A stretch of DNA of 64,000 nt, from the NCBI RefSeq assembly GCF_013283195.1, contig NZ_JABEKT010000004.1, positions 551,142-615,141 on the forward strand, written 5' to 3'. The notes under the pieces were generated by a model. The model made no database searches. It was not told the DNA's origin and worked only from the letters and a program-made list of their open reading frames with translations. Positions 9,028-16,385 of the stretch are shown here, piece by piece; position 1 is the first letter of the stretch; the number at the start of each line of letters is the position of its first letter. This DNA is from Ensifer adhaerens (GTDB lineage: Bacteria; Pseudomonadota; Alphaproteobacteria; Rhizobiales; Rhizobiaceae). Both the position numbers and the translations under genes were made by a program.

Positions 9028-10386
9028 ATGCGCGAAACCAACTTTCTCATCGAGAACAACGCTCGCCACCTGTGGCACCCGATGGCCCACCCGGCCGAAA
9101 TGCACGCGACGCCGCCGCGCATCATCAATGCCGGCGAAGGCGTGGAGATCGTCGACATCCACGGCAAGACGGTGCTCGATGCGGTCGGGGGCTTGTGGAA
9201 CGTCAATCTCGGCTATTCCTGCGAACCGGTGAAGAAGGCGATCCGTGACCAGCTCGACGAGCTGCCCTATTATTCGACCTTCCGCGGCACCACCAATTCG
9301 CCGCTGATCGAACTCTCCTATGAACTTGCCGAGTGGTTCAAGGCGGATGGTCTCAGCCGCTCGTTCTTCACTTCGGGTGGCTCGGATTCGGTCGAGACCT
9401 GCCTTCGCCTCGCGCGCCAGTACCACAAGCTCAACGGCCAGCCGGAACGTACGAAATTCGTGGCGCTGAAGAAGGGCTATCACGGTACGCATTTCGGCGG
9501 CGCATCGGTCAACGGCAACGCCAATTTCCGTCGCAACTACGAGCCGTTGCTGCCGGGCGTCTATCACCTGCCCGCCCCTTATACCTACCGCAACCCGTTT
9601 GCGACCACCGATGGCGCCGAGATCGCCAAGGGCATTGCCCGCCTGTTTGAAGACGAGATCGCTTTCCAGGGTGCCGATACCATCGCGGCCCTGATCATGG
9701 AGCCGGTGCTCGGCGCCGGCGGCGTGATCGTACCGCACGAGACCTTCATGCCGCTAATGCGCGAGATCTGCGACCGCCACGGCATTCTGCTGATCGCCGA
9801 TGAGGTGATCACCGCCTTCGGCCGCACCGGCGCCTGGACCGGCTCGCGTCTCTGGGGCGTCAAGCCGGACCTGATGTCGACGGCAAAGGCCATCACCAAC
9901 GGCTATTATCCCTTCGGTGCGGTGATGATCTCCGACAAGGTGGCCGAAGCCTTCGAAACCAACAAGACGGCTGCCGGCTCGATCGGCCATGGCTACACCT
10001 ATTCCGGCCATCCGGTCGGGGCCGCCGCGGCTCTTGCCACACTCAAGGAAACCAAACGCCTCGATGTTGCGACGAATGCCGGCGCACGCGGCGAAGAACT
10101 GATGGCCGGTCTGCAGGCGTTGTACGTCAAACACGAGTTTATCGGCGATGTCCGCGGCAAAGGCTTGATGTGCGCGCTTGAACTGGTGTCGGATCGCGAG
10201 AAGAAATCGCCAGCCGCCAAGGACGTGGTCCAGAAAGTGCAGGACGCGGCCTACGAGGCCGGAGTCATGGTCCGCACATCCGGCCCGAATGTGATCCTGT
10301 CGCCGCCACTCGTCATTACCGCTGAGGATGTGACGCGCATTCTTGCGGCTCTCGATGCGGGCCTAAGCGCTGCCGAGGGCAAGTGA
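9028..10386 (+). CDS. Class III (omega) aminotransferase, amine:pyruvate type
   Basis: A 452-residue PLP enzyme with the class III fold. 'FFTSGGSDSVETCLRLARQY' is the phosphate-binding region, 'LLIADEVITAFGRTG' carries the PLP Asp, and K287 in 'STAKAITNGYYP' is the Schiff-base lysine. The overall pattern ('LWHPMAHPAEM', 'YYSTFRGTTNSP') is that of putrescine/taurine/omega-amine:pyruvate aminotransferases, which convert a primary amine to an aldehyde. AGGAGC precedes the ATG and the next gene begins 2 bases after its stop. In this operon it could deaminate an aryl-ethylamine (tyramine or dopamine) to the same aldehyde the phospho-lyase route would give. Confidence 0.88.
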   Translation: MRETNFLIENNARHLWHPMAHPAEMHATPPRIINAGEGVEIVDIHGKTVLDAVGGLWNVNLGYSCEPVKKAIRDQLDELPYYSTFRGTTNSPLIELSYELAEWFKADGLSRSFFTSGGSDSVETCLRLARQYHKLNGQPERTKFVALKKGYHGTHFGGASVNGNANFRRNYEPLLPGVYHLPAPYTYRNPFATTDGAEIAKGIARLFEDEIAFQGADTIAALIMEPVLGAGGVIVPHETFMPLMREICDRHGILLIADEVITAFGRTGAWTGSRLWGVKPDLMSTAKAITNGYYPFGAVMISDKVAEAFETNKTAAGSIGHGYTYSGHPVGAAAALATLKETKRLDVATNAGARGEELMAGLQALYVKHEFIGDVRGKGLMCALELVSDREKKSPAAKDVVQKVQDAAYEAGVMVRTSGPNVILSPPLVITAEDVTRILAALDAGLSAAEGK

Positions 10387-10387
10387 C

Positions 10388-11671
10388 ATGAGCGATACGG
10401 CAGCGCTCAAGGAACGCCGCGAACGGTTGCTCGGCAAGAACATGTCGCTGTTCTACAGCGACCCGGTCCATATCGTCAGAGGCGAAGGCGTATGGCTCTT
10501 TGATGCCGACGGCAAACGCTATCTCGACTGCTACAACAATGTGCCGCATGTCGGCCATTGCCATCCGCGCGTTGTCGAGGCGATCTCCCGGCAGGCGTCG
10601 ACGCTCAATACCCACACTCGCTATCTGCATGAGGGGATCCTCGACTATGTCGAGCGGCTGACGGCGACATTCGACCGCAGCCTCGACACGGCGATCCTCA
10701 CCTGCACCGGCAGCGAGGCCAACGACATCGCCTTGCGCATGGCCCAGGCGGTGACCGGCAAGACCGGGGTCATCGCCACCGATCACACCTATCACGGCAA
10801 CACCACTGCTGTTTCACAGCTGTCCACCCGCATGCCGCCGGTCGGTGGCTTCGGCGGCCATGTGCGCCACGTTCCGGCGCCCGACAGCTACCGGCCGCTC
10901 GGTGGCGTGCCGGGCGAAGCCTTTTCGGCGGCGTTTGCCGCCGAGGTGGAGAAGGCAATCGCCGATCTGCAGGAGAGCCCCTTTGGCTTCTCCGCCTTGA
11001 TCATCGATCCGTTCTTCGCCAATGAAGGCTTTCCCGATCTGCCGTCGGGCTTCCTCGACAAGACGGTTGCCGCAGTGCGCAAGGCCGGCGGGGTGGTGAT
11101 TGCCGATGAGGTGCAGCCAGGTTTCGGCCGCACCGGCGGCCACATGTGGGGTCACCAGAGGGCCGGCATCGTCCCGGACATCGTCACCTTGGGCAAGCCG
11201 ATGGGCAACGGCCATCCGATTGGCGGCGTCGTTGCCGGCAGCGAAACGTTGAATGCGTTTCGCAAGGCGTTCCGCTACTTCAACACCTTCGGCGGCAACC
11301 CGGTCTCCTGCGCAGCGGCGATGGCAGTGCTCGACGTGATCGACGACGAGAAGCTGATCGACAACGCCGGCGAGGTCGGCGCTTACGCCAAGGCCGGCAT
11401 CGACCGGCTCAGGAACAAGCACGCCATCATCGGCGATATCAGGGGCAGCGGCCTGTTCTTCGGAGCGGAACTCGTGCTCGACCGGGAGAAGAAGACCCCG
11501 GCCGTCGATCTCGCCACCAAGGTCGTCAACGACATGCGCGAACGCGGCGTGCTTATGGGCAAGCTCGGCATTCACCAAAACGCGACCAAGATCCGCCCGC
11601 CCATGCCGTTTTCCAGGGAGAATGCCGACCTGCTGACGTCGACCCTCGACGACGTCCTGTCGGGCTTGTGA
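10388..11671 (+). CDS. Ethanolamine-phosphate/hydroxylysine-phosphate phospho-lyase-like class III PLP enzyme
   Basis: A 427-residue protein of the class III aminotransferase fold, closely resembling the ETNPPL/PHYKPL (AGXT2L) phospho-lyases rather than ordinary transaminases. Hallmarks are 'CYNNVPHVGHCHPRVVEA', 'TCTGSEANDIALRMA', 'DIVTLGKPMGNGHPIGG' with K270 as the PLP lysine, 'YFNTFGGNPVSCAAAMAVLD' and 'GDIRGSGLFFGAELV'. That family removes phosphate and ammonia from an O-phosphorylated amino alcohol to give an aldehyde. The next gene is a kinase of the APH fold, the usual partner that makes the phosphorylated substrate, which strongly supports phospho-lyase over transaminase. The exact amino alcohol is unknown. 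Confidence 0.82.
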   Translation: MSDTAALKERRERLLGKNMSLFYSDPVHIVRGEGVWLFDADGKRYLDCYNNVPHVGHCHPRVVEAISRQASTLNTHTRYLHEGILDYVERLTATFDRSLDTAILTCTGSEANDIALRMAQAVTGKTGVIATDHTYHGNTTAVSQLSTRMPPVGGFGGHVRHVPAPDSYRPLGGVPGEAFSAAFAAEVEKAIADLQESPFGFSALIIDPFFANEGFPDLPSGFLDKTVAAVRKAGGVVIADEVQPGFGRTGGHMWGHQRAGIVPDIVTLGKPMGNGHPIGGVVAGSETLNAFRKAFRYFNTFGGNPVSCAAAMAVLDVIDDEKLIDNAGEVGAYAKAGIDRLRNKHAIIGDIRGSGLFFGAELVLDREKKTPAVDLATKVVNDMRERGVLMGKLGIHQNATKIRPPMPFSRENADLLTSTLDDVLSGL

Positions 11672-11678
11672 GCAGACC

Positions 11679-12692
11679 ATGGCCGAGCATCTGCCGCAAC
11701 CTCTGCTCGATGCCCTTGCAGCGCGAGCGCATGAGGCTGCCACCCACTGGGAACTTGAGAACGCCCAGCCGACATTGCTGAAATACCGGGAGAACGCCGT
11801 CTTCCGGATCACGCTTGCCGATGGTGAGCCGGCAGCGCTCAGGCTCCATCGGCCCGGTTATCATGACGAAGCCGCGCTACGCTCGGAACTGCAGTTGATG
11901 ACGGCGCTGCGCGAGAGCGGTCTTGCCGTGCCGAGCGCGGTTGCAACCCCGGGCGGCCACCTTCTCGTCAGTCTCGAGCCGACCGATACTTTTGCTGGCC
12001 AGCATGCCGACATCGTCAGCTGGATGCCTGGCGCGCCTCTTGGCGAAAGCGGCGTTCCGCTCGCCTATAGCGGCGCGCGACAGATTGCGATTTTTCATGC
12101 GCTCGGCGTCATGATGGCCGACATGCACGATCTTGCCGATCGCTGGTCGGTGCCATCAGGCTTCAAACGTGCAGCGTGGGACGTCGAGGGACTGCTTGGC
12201 GACAGGCCGGTCTGGGGCCGCTTCTGGGACTGCGATGGCCTGTCCAACGAACAGAAGCTTGGTCTGTGCGATCTGCGCACCCAACTCCGACGCATCTTCG
12301 ATGCGATGTCGGACAACGAACTCGACTACGGCCTGATCCATGCCGACCTCGTGCGCGAGAATGTGCTGGTTCAGGGCGACGGCGTGGCGTTCATCGATTT
12401 CGACGATGCGGGCTTCGGCTTTCGCCTGTTTGATATCGCCACGGCGCTTCTGAAGAACCGAAACGAGCCGAATTACGAGGCGATCGAGAGGTCATTGATC
12501 TCTGGATACCGGAGCAGGCGGCCGCTCACCGATGCCAGCCTCTCGACGCTGCCGATCTTCACGACGCTTCGTTGCCTGACCTATATCGGCTGGTTTGCCG
12601 AGCGGCCCGAGCTTCCCGGCGCTCGACCCCGCGTGCGTCGCTACGCCGATGACGCGCTGCAGTTGGCGCAAGCGTTGCCGGCCTTAGCATGA
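11679..12692 (+). CDS. APH-fold small-molecule kinase (amino-alcohol kinase candidate)
   Basis: A 337-residue aminoglycoside-phosphotransferase-fold protein. The catalytic loop is 'LIHADLVRENVL' (HxD...N) and the metal-binding Asp is in 'FIDFDDAGFGF'. The N-lobe is 'LLKYRENAVFRITLADGEPA'. This family includes hydroxylysine kinase, homoserine kinase II and choline/ethanolamine kinases. It starts 7 bases after the phospho-lyase-like gene, last in the operon. The pairing matches the known amino-alcohol kinase plus amino-alcohol-O-phosphate phospho-lyase logic, so I infer that it phosphorylates the hydroxyl of an amino alcohol. Antibiotic resistance is unlikely in this setting. Confidence 0.8.
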   Translation: MAEHLPQPLLDALAARAHEAATHWELENAQPTLLKYRENAVFRITLADGEPAALRLHRPGYHDEAALRSELQLMTALRESGLAVPSAVATPGGHLLVSLEPTDTFAGQHADIVSWMPGAPLGESGVPLAYSGARQIAIFHALGVMMADMHDLADRWSVPSGFKRAAWDVEGLLGDRPVWGRFWDCDGLSNEQKLGLCDLRTQLRRIFDAMSDNELDYGLIHADLVRENVLVQGDGVAFIDFDDAGFGFRLFDIATALLKNRNEPNYEAIERSLISGYRSRRPLTDASLSTLPIFTTLRCLTYIGWFAERPELPGARPRVRRYADDALQLAQALPALA

Positions 12693-12709
12693 CGTCCGCC
12701 TGCGACCGC

Positions 12710-13180
12710 TCAGTCGCCGAGCGTTGCGAGTTCGTCCAGCATGTCGAGCAGCACCTCGACGCGTTCACGACCATAACGCGTTTCGAGCTGGTCGTAGATC
12801 GCCCGGCTTTCCGGGCCGACATCGGCAATGACACGCATGCCGGCAGGCGCGATCTCGAGCAGCACGCGGCGCCCGTCATCGGCGTCCTTGTGTTTGGTGA
12901 TCAGTCCGCGTTCCTCGAGGGAGCGGATGATCCGCGTCAGGCTCGGCGCCAGGATGAAGGCTTTGTCGGCCATCTCGGACGCGTCGACCTTGCCGGATTC
13001 GGCCAGAATCCGGATGACGCGCCATTGTTGCTCGGTGATTTCGTGACGTGCCAGCATCGGCCGGAAATGCCCCATCACCGCTTCGCGCGCACGCAGAAGC
13101 GCGATCGGCAAAGATCGACGCGTATTGTGGGGAAGAAGGGCGTCGGGCCCAAGCTCGGTAGGGGTTTTCGCACGGCTCAT
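12710..13180 (-). CDS. hpaR: MarR-family repressor of homoprotocatechuate degradation
   Basis: The 156-residue protein matches the HpaR subfamily of MarR: 'RSLPIALLRAREAVMGHFRP', 'EITEQQWRVIRILAESGKVD' and the winged-helix 'APSLTRIIRSLEERGLITKH'. HpaR represses the hpa meta operon and is released by 4-hydroxyphenylacetate or its 3-hydroxy/3,4-dihydroxy relatives. The ATG at 13180 gives the conserved N-terminus; an upstream in-frame start would run into the promoter region. It is divergent from hpaF, and the 131-base gap holds a perfect 12-bp palindrome suited to autoregulation. Confidence 0.9.
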   Translation of the reverse strand: MSRAKTPTELGPDALLPHNTRRSLPIALLRAREAVMGHFRPMLARHEITEQQWRVIRILAESGKVDASEMADKAFILAPSLTRIIRSLEERGLITKHKDADDGRRVLLEIAPAGMRVIADVGPESRAIYDQLETRYGRERVEVLLDMLDELATLGD

Positions 13181-13270
13181 GCCCGATCTATGGGCGATTT
13201 TTTTGCTTTCTGCAATTGCCGTCGGAAACCCGACCGGCGCGAAAGCCGCTTGACAGCGCATGCCTTATTG

Positions 13271-13282
13271 TTAACATGTTAA
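13271..13282. promoter_or_regulatory. Perfect palindrome TTAACATGTTAA, candidate HpaR operator
   Basis: TTAACATGTTAA is a perfect 12-bp inverted repeat lying between hpaR and hpaF, 29 bases before the hpaF ATG and in an AT-rich stretch. MarR proteins bind such short palindromes, usually over the promoter of the divergent target. Both transcription units would be covered by one dimer here. A half-site (ATGTTAA) occurs near 6218-6224 upstream of iclR. Confidence 0.65.
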
Positions 13283-13311
13283 ATAATAGCTCGATGACCT
13301 GAGGACCGAAA

Positions 13312-13704
13312 ATGCCGCACTTCACGATCGAATATTCCGCCAATCTCGACGCGCGTGTCGACTTCGACCGTCTGTGCCGCACGATCCACAAGACCATCCT
13401 CGACACTGGCCTCTTCGAAATCGGCGCCATCCGCGTGCGCACGATCCGCTGCGCCGACTATGCGGTTGCCGATCTCTTGCCTGAGAACGGCTTCATCGAC
13501 ATGGCCTTCCGCATCGGACACGGTCGCTCGGATGCGGAAAAAAAGGCGACCGGGACAGCCATTTTCGAGGCGGTCACACAGGAGCTCGCCAGCCTTTTCG
13601 CCACGCCCCATTTCGCACTCAGCCTCGAGGTCCGTGAGATCGATCCGGACCTCAGCTGGAAGAAGAACGCGATCCATCCACGACTCCGCCCGAAGGGCAA
13701 CTGA
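13312..13704 (+). CDS. hpaF: 5-carboxymethyl-2-hydroxymuconate delta-isomerase
   Basis: A 130-residue protein of the CHMI branch of the tautomerase superfamily. After removal of the initiator Met, Pro2 ('MPHFTIEYSANL') becomes the N-terminal catalytic base. 'ADYAVADLLPENGFIDMAFR' and 'IFEAVTQELASLF' fit the CHMI pattern. It isomerises 5-carboxymethyl-2-hydroxymuconate to 5-oxopent-3-ene-1,2,5-tricarboxylate for HpaG. It is the first gene of the hpaFED-ddc-hpaGHI operon, right behind the HpaR operator candidate. Confidence 0.92.
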   Translation: MPHFTIEYSANLDARVDFDRLCRTIHKTILDTGLFEIGAIRVRTIRCADYAVADLLPENGFIDMAFRIGHGRSDAEKKATGTAIFEAVTQELASLFATPHFALSLEVREIDPDLSWKKNAIHPRLRPKGN

Positions 13705-13773
13705 CACCGACGGAAGTCGGCACAACGTTTCTGCGCCCGCTTGAACGGCAGCGCACCACGACTGGAGAATGAC

Positions 13774-15291
13774 ATGTCCAAACTCGACGAGAACCTCACG
13801 AAGGCGGAAGCCTATCTCGCCCGCTTCCGCACGCACGGCGTCTTGAACCATATCAATGGCGAAGCCGTGCCGGCAATCGACGGCGACAGCTTCGGGACGA
13901 TCTCGCCGGTCGATCTGAAGACGCTTGCAACCGTCTCGCGCGGCAAGGCAGCCGATATCGATCGCGCCGCCCGCGCCGCCAAGGAAGCTTTCCCGGCCTG
14001 GGCCGCAATGCCGGGCGACGCGCGCAAGAAGCTCCTGCACAAGATCGCCGACGCCATCGTTGCACGCGCAGAAGAAATCGCCTTCGTCGAGTGCATGGAC
14101 ACGGGACAGTCGCTGAAGTTCATGGCCAAGGCAGCCCTGCGCGGCGCGGAGAACTTTCGCTTCTTCGCCGACCGTGCGCCGGAGGCTCGTGACGGCAAAA
14201 TGCTCCGCGCGACCGACCAGATCAACATGACCACGCGCGTGCCGATCGGCCCGGTTGGCATCATCACGCCGTGGAACACGCCGTTCATGCTGTCGACATG
14301 GAAGATCGCGCCGGCGCTTGCGGCCGGCTGCACCATCGTGCACAAGCCGGCCGAATTCTCGCCGCTGACGGCGCGCCTGCTCGTCGAGATCGCCGAGGAC
14401 GCTGGCCTTCCCAAGGGCGTCTGGAACCTCGTCAACGGCTTTGGCGAGGACGCAGGCAAGGCGCTGACCGAGCATCCCGCGATCAAGGCCATCGGCTTTG
14501 TCGGCGAGAGCCGCACCGGGTCGCTGATCATGAAGCAAGGCGCCGATACGCTGAAGCGGGTGCATTTCGAACTCGGCGGCAAGAACCCGGTCGTCGTCTT
14601 TGCCGACGCCGATCTGGAACGGGCTGCCGACGCGGCGGTCTTCATGATCTATTCGCTGAACGGCGAGCGCTGCACCTCTTCCTCCCGCCTCTTGGTGGAA
14701 CAGAGCATCTACGACCGCTTCACCGCGTTGGTGGCCGAAAAGGCCAAACGCATCAAAATCGGCCATCCGCTCGATCCTGAGACGGTCGTCGGCCCGCTGA
14801 TCCACCCGGAGCACGAAAAGAAGGTGCTGGAGTACATCGACATCGGCCAGAAGGAAGGGGCGACGGTTGCCGCCGGCGGCTCCAAATTCGAGGGTCCCGG
14901 CGGCGGATGCTACGTCCAGCCGACGCTGTTTACCGGCGCCAACAATGCCATGCGCATCGCTCAGGAGGAAATTTTTGGCCCGGTCCTGACCGCCATTCCC
15001 TTCAAGGACGAGGCCGAGGCGCTGGCCCTCGCAAACGACGTTCAATACGGCTTGACCGGCTACCTCTGGACCTCCGACGTCACGCGTGCCTTCCGCTTCA
15101 CCGACCACCTCGAAGCCGGGATGATCTGGGTCAATTCGGAGAACGTCCGTCACCTGCCGACACCCTTCGGCGGCGTCAAGAGCTCCGGCATCGGACGCGA
15201 CGGCGGCGACTGGTCGTTCGACTTCTACATGGAAACCAAGAACATCGCGTTTGCCAGCTCGGCCCATGCGATCGCCAAGCTCGGCGGCTGA
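13774..15291 (+). CDS. hpaE: 5-carboxymethyl-2-hydroxymuconate semialdehyde dehydrogenase
   Basis: A 505-residue ALDH with catalytic E266 ('FELGGKNP'), C300 ('GERCTSSSR') and Asn in 'TPWNTPF'. The N-terminal 'HINGEAVPAIDGDSFGTISP' and C-terminal 'GGDWSFDFYMETKNI' are typical of the HpaE/HpcC group, which oxidises the semialdehyde ring-cleavage product of homoprotocatechuate with NAD. The ATG at 13774 was preferred over an in-frame TTG at 13741 because GGAGAA lies 6 bases upstream of it. It sits between isomerase and dioxygenase genes, as expected for the pathway. Confidence 0.95.
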   Translation: MSKLDENLTKAEAYLARFRTHGVLNHINGEAVPAIDGDSFGTISPVDLKTLATVSRGKAADIDRAARAAKEAFPAWAAMPGDARKKLLHKIADAIVARAEEIAFVECMDTGQSLKFMAKAALRGAENFRFFADRAPEARDGKMLRATDQINMTTRVPIGPVGIITPWNTPFMLSTWKIAPALAAGCTIVHKPAEFSPLTARLLVEIAEDAGLPKGVWNLVNGFGEDAGKALTEHPAIKAIGFVGESRTGSLIMKQGADTLKRVHFELGGKNPVVVFADADLERAADAAVFMIYSLNGERCTSSSRLLVEQSIYDRFTALVAEKAKRIKIGHPLDPETVVGPLIHPEHEKKVLEYIDIGQKEGATVAAGGSKFEGPGGGCYVQPTLFTGANNAMRIAQEEIFGPVLTAIPFKDEAEALALANDVQYGLTGYLWTSDVTRAFRFTDHLEAGMIWVNSENVRHLPTPFGGVKSSGIGRDGGDWSFDFYMETKNIAFASSAHAIAKLGG

Positions 15292-15335
15292 GCGCGAGAT
15301 AGAACCGCGCCGCCCAAAATCTGGAGGAGACAACA

Positions 15336-16316
15336 ATGCCCTTACCGAAACCGAACCTTCATCCGCCCTTCAACATCGTGCGGTTGAGCCATGTCGAACT
15401 CGCCGTCACCGATCTCGCCAAGTCGCGCGCCTTCTATGTCGACGTGCTCGGCCTGCAAGTGACCGACGAGACCACCGACACGATCTATCTGCGTGCGATG
15501 GAAGAACGCGGCCATCATTGCATCGTGCTGAAGAAGGCGACGACAGCCGAGGCCCGCGATCTCGGTTTCAAGGTTTTCGGCGATGAGGACCTCGACAAGG
15601 CGGCGCATTTCTTCAAGCAGAAGGCGTTGCCGGTCGAATGGATCGAGCGTCCCTACCAGTCGCGCACCTTCCGCACCCGCGATCCCCAAGGCATCCCGCT
15701 CGAATTCTATTCGAAAATGGACCGCCTGCCGCCGATCCACCAGAAATATGCGCTTTATCGCGGCGTGAAGCCGTTGCGCATCGACCACTTCAACTGCTTC
15801 TCGCCCAATGTCGATGACGCCGTCGCCTTCTACAACGAAATCGGCTTCCGGGTGACCGAATATACGGCCGACGAAGAGACCGGCCGTCTCTGGGCCGCCT
15901 GGACCCACCGCAAGGGCGGCGTGCACGACATCGCCTTTACCAACGGTCGCGGGCCGCGACTGCACCACACGGCCTTCTGGGTGCCGACGCCACTCAACAT
16001 CATCGACCTGCTCGACCTGATGTCGACCTCCGGTTGGCTCGCCAACATCGAGCGCGGTCCTGGCCGCCACGGCATCTCCAATGCCTTCTTCCTCTATGTC
16101 CGCGACCCGGATGGCCATCGCATCGAGATCTATTGCTCGGATTACCAGACGGTCGATCCTGATCTCGAACCAATCAAATGGGATCTCAAGGACCCGCAGC
16201 GCCAGACGCTTTGGGGCGCGCCGGCGCCACGCTCCTGGTTCGAGGAAGGCAGCCAGTTTGCCGGCGCCGAGACGATGGAATCGGCATTGAAGGCGCAACC
16301 TATCATCGCCCCGTAA
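15336..16316 (+). CDS. hpaD: 3,4-dihydroxyphenylacetate 2,3-dioxygenase (VOC extradiol type)
   Basis: The 326-residue enzyme has two vicinal-oxygen-chelate modules (~13-130 and ~145-275). The C-terminal one carries the metal ligands: H151 in 'RIDHFN', H210/H211 in 'LHHTAF' and E264 in 'HRIEIYC'. This is the two-module type known from Brevibacterium and Arthrobacter HPCD, not the LigB-type HpaD of E. coli. It opens the ring of homoprotocatechuate at the 2,3 bond using Fe(II) or Mn(II). GGAGGA precedes the ATG, and spacing to hpaE is 44 bases. Confidence 0.93.
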   Translation: MPLPKPNLHPPFNIVRLSHVELAVTDLAKSRAFYVDVLGLQVTDETTDTIYLRAMEERGHHCIVLKKATTAEARDLGFKVFGDEDLDKAAHFFKQKALPVEWIERPYQSRTFRTRDPQGIPLEFYSKMDRLPPIHQKYALYRGVKPLRIDHFNCFSPNVDDAVAFYNEIGFRVTEYTADEETGRLWAAWTHRKGGVHDIAFTNGRGPRLHHTAFWVPTPLNIIDLLDLMSTSGWLANIERGPGRHGISNAFFLYVRDPDGHRIEIYCSDYQTVDPDLEPIKWDLKDPQRQTLWGAPAPRSWFEEGSQFAGAETMESALKAQPIIAP

Positions 16317-16385
16317 ATCGGGGCATGAAAGGCTGGGTGCCGGCACAAGAGGTCTGGCAGCCATCGGCACAAGGGGAGGAACGGA

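Noticed and set aside
8260..9738. 492-codon open frame antisense to the HAD and aminotransferase genes
   Set aside because: Crosses two real genes and shows only composition-driven sequence.
13279..15336. 685-codon open frame antisense to hpaF-hpaE
   Set aside because: It lies fully opposite two well-supported genes, has no family similarity and is explained by high-GC codon bias.
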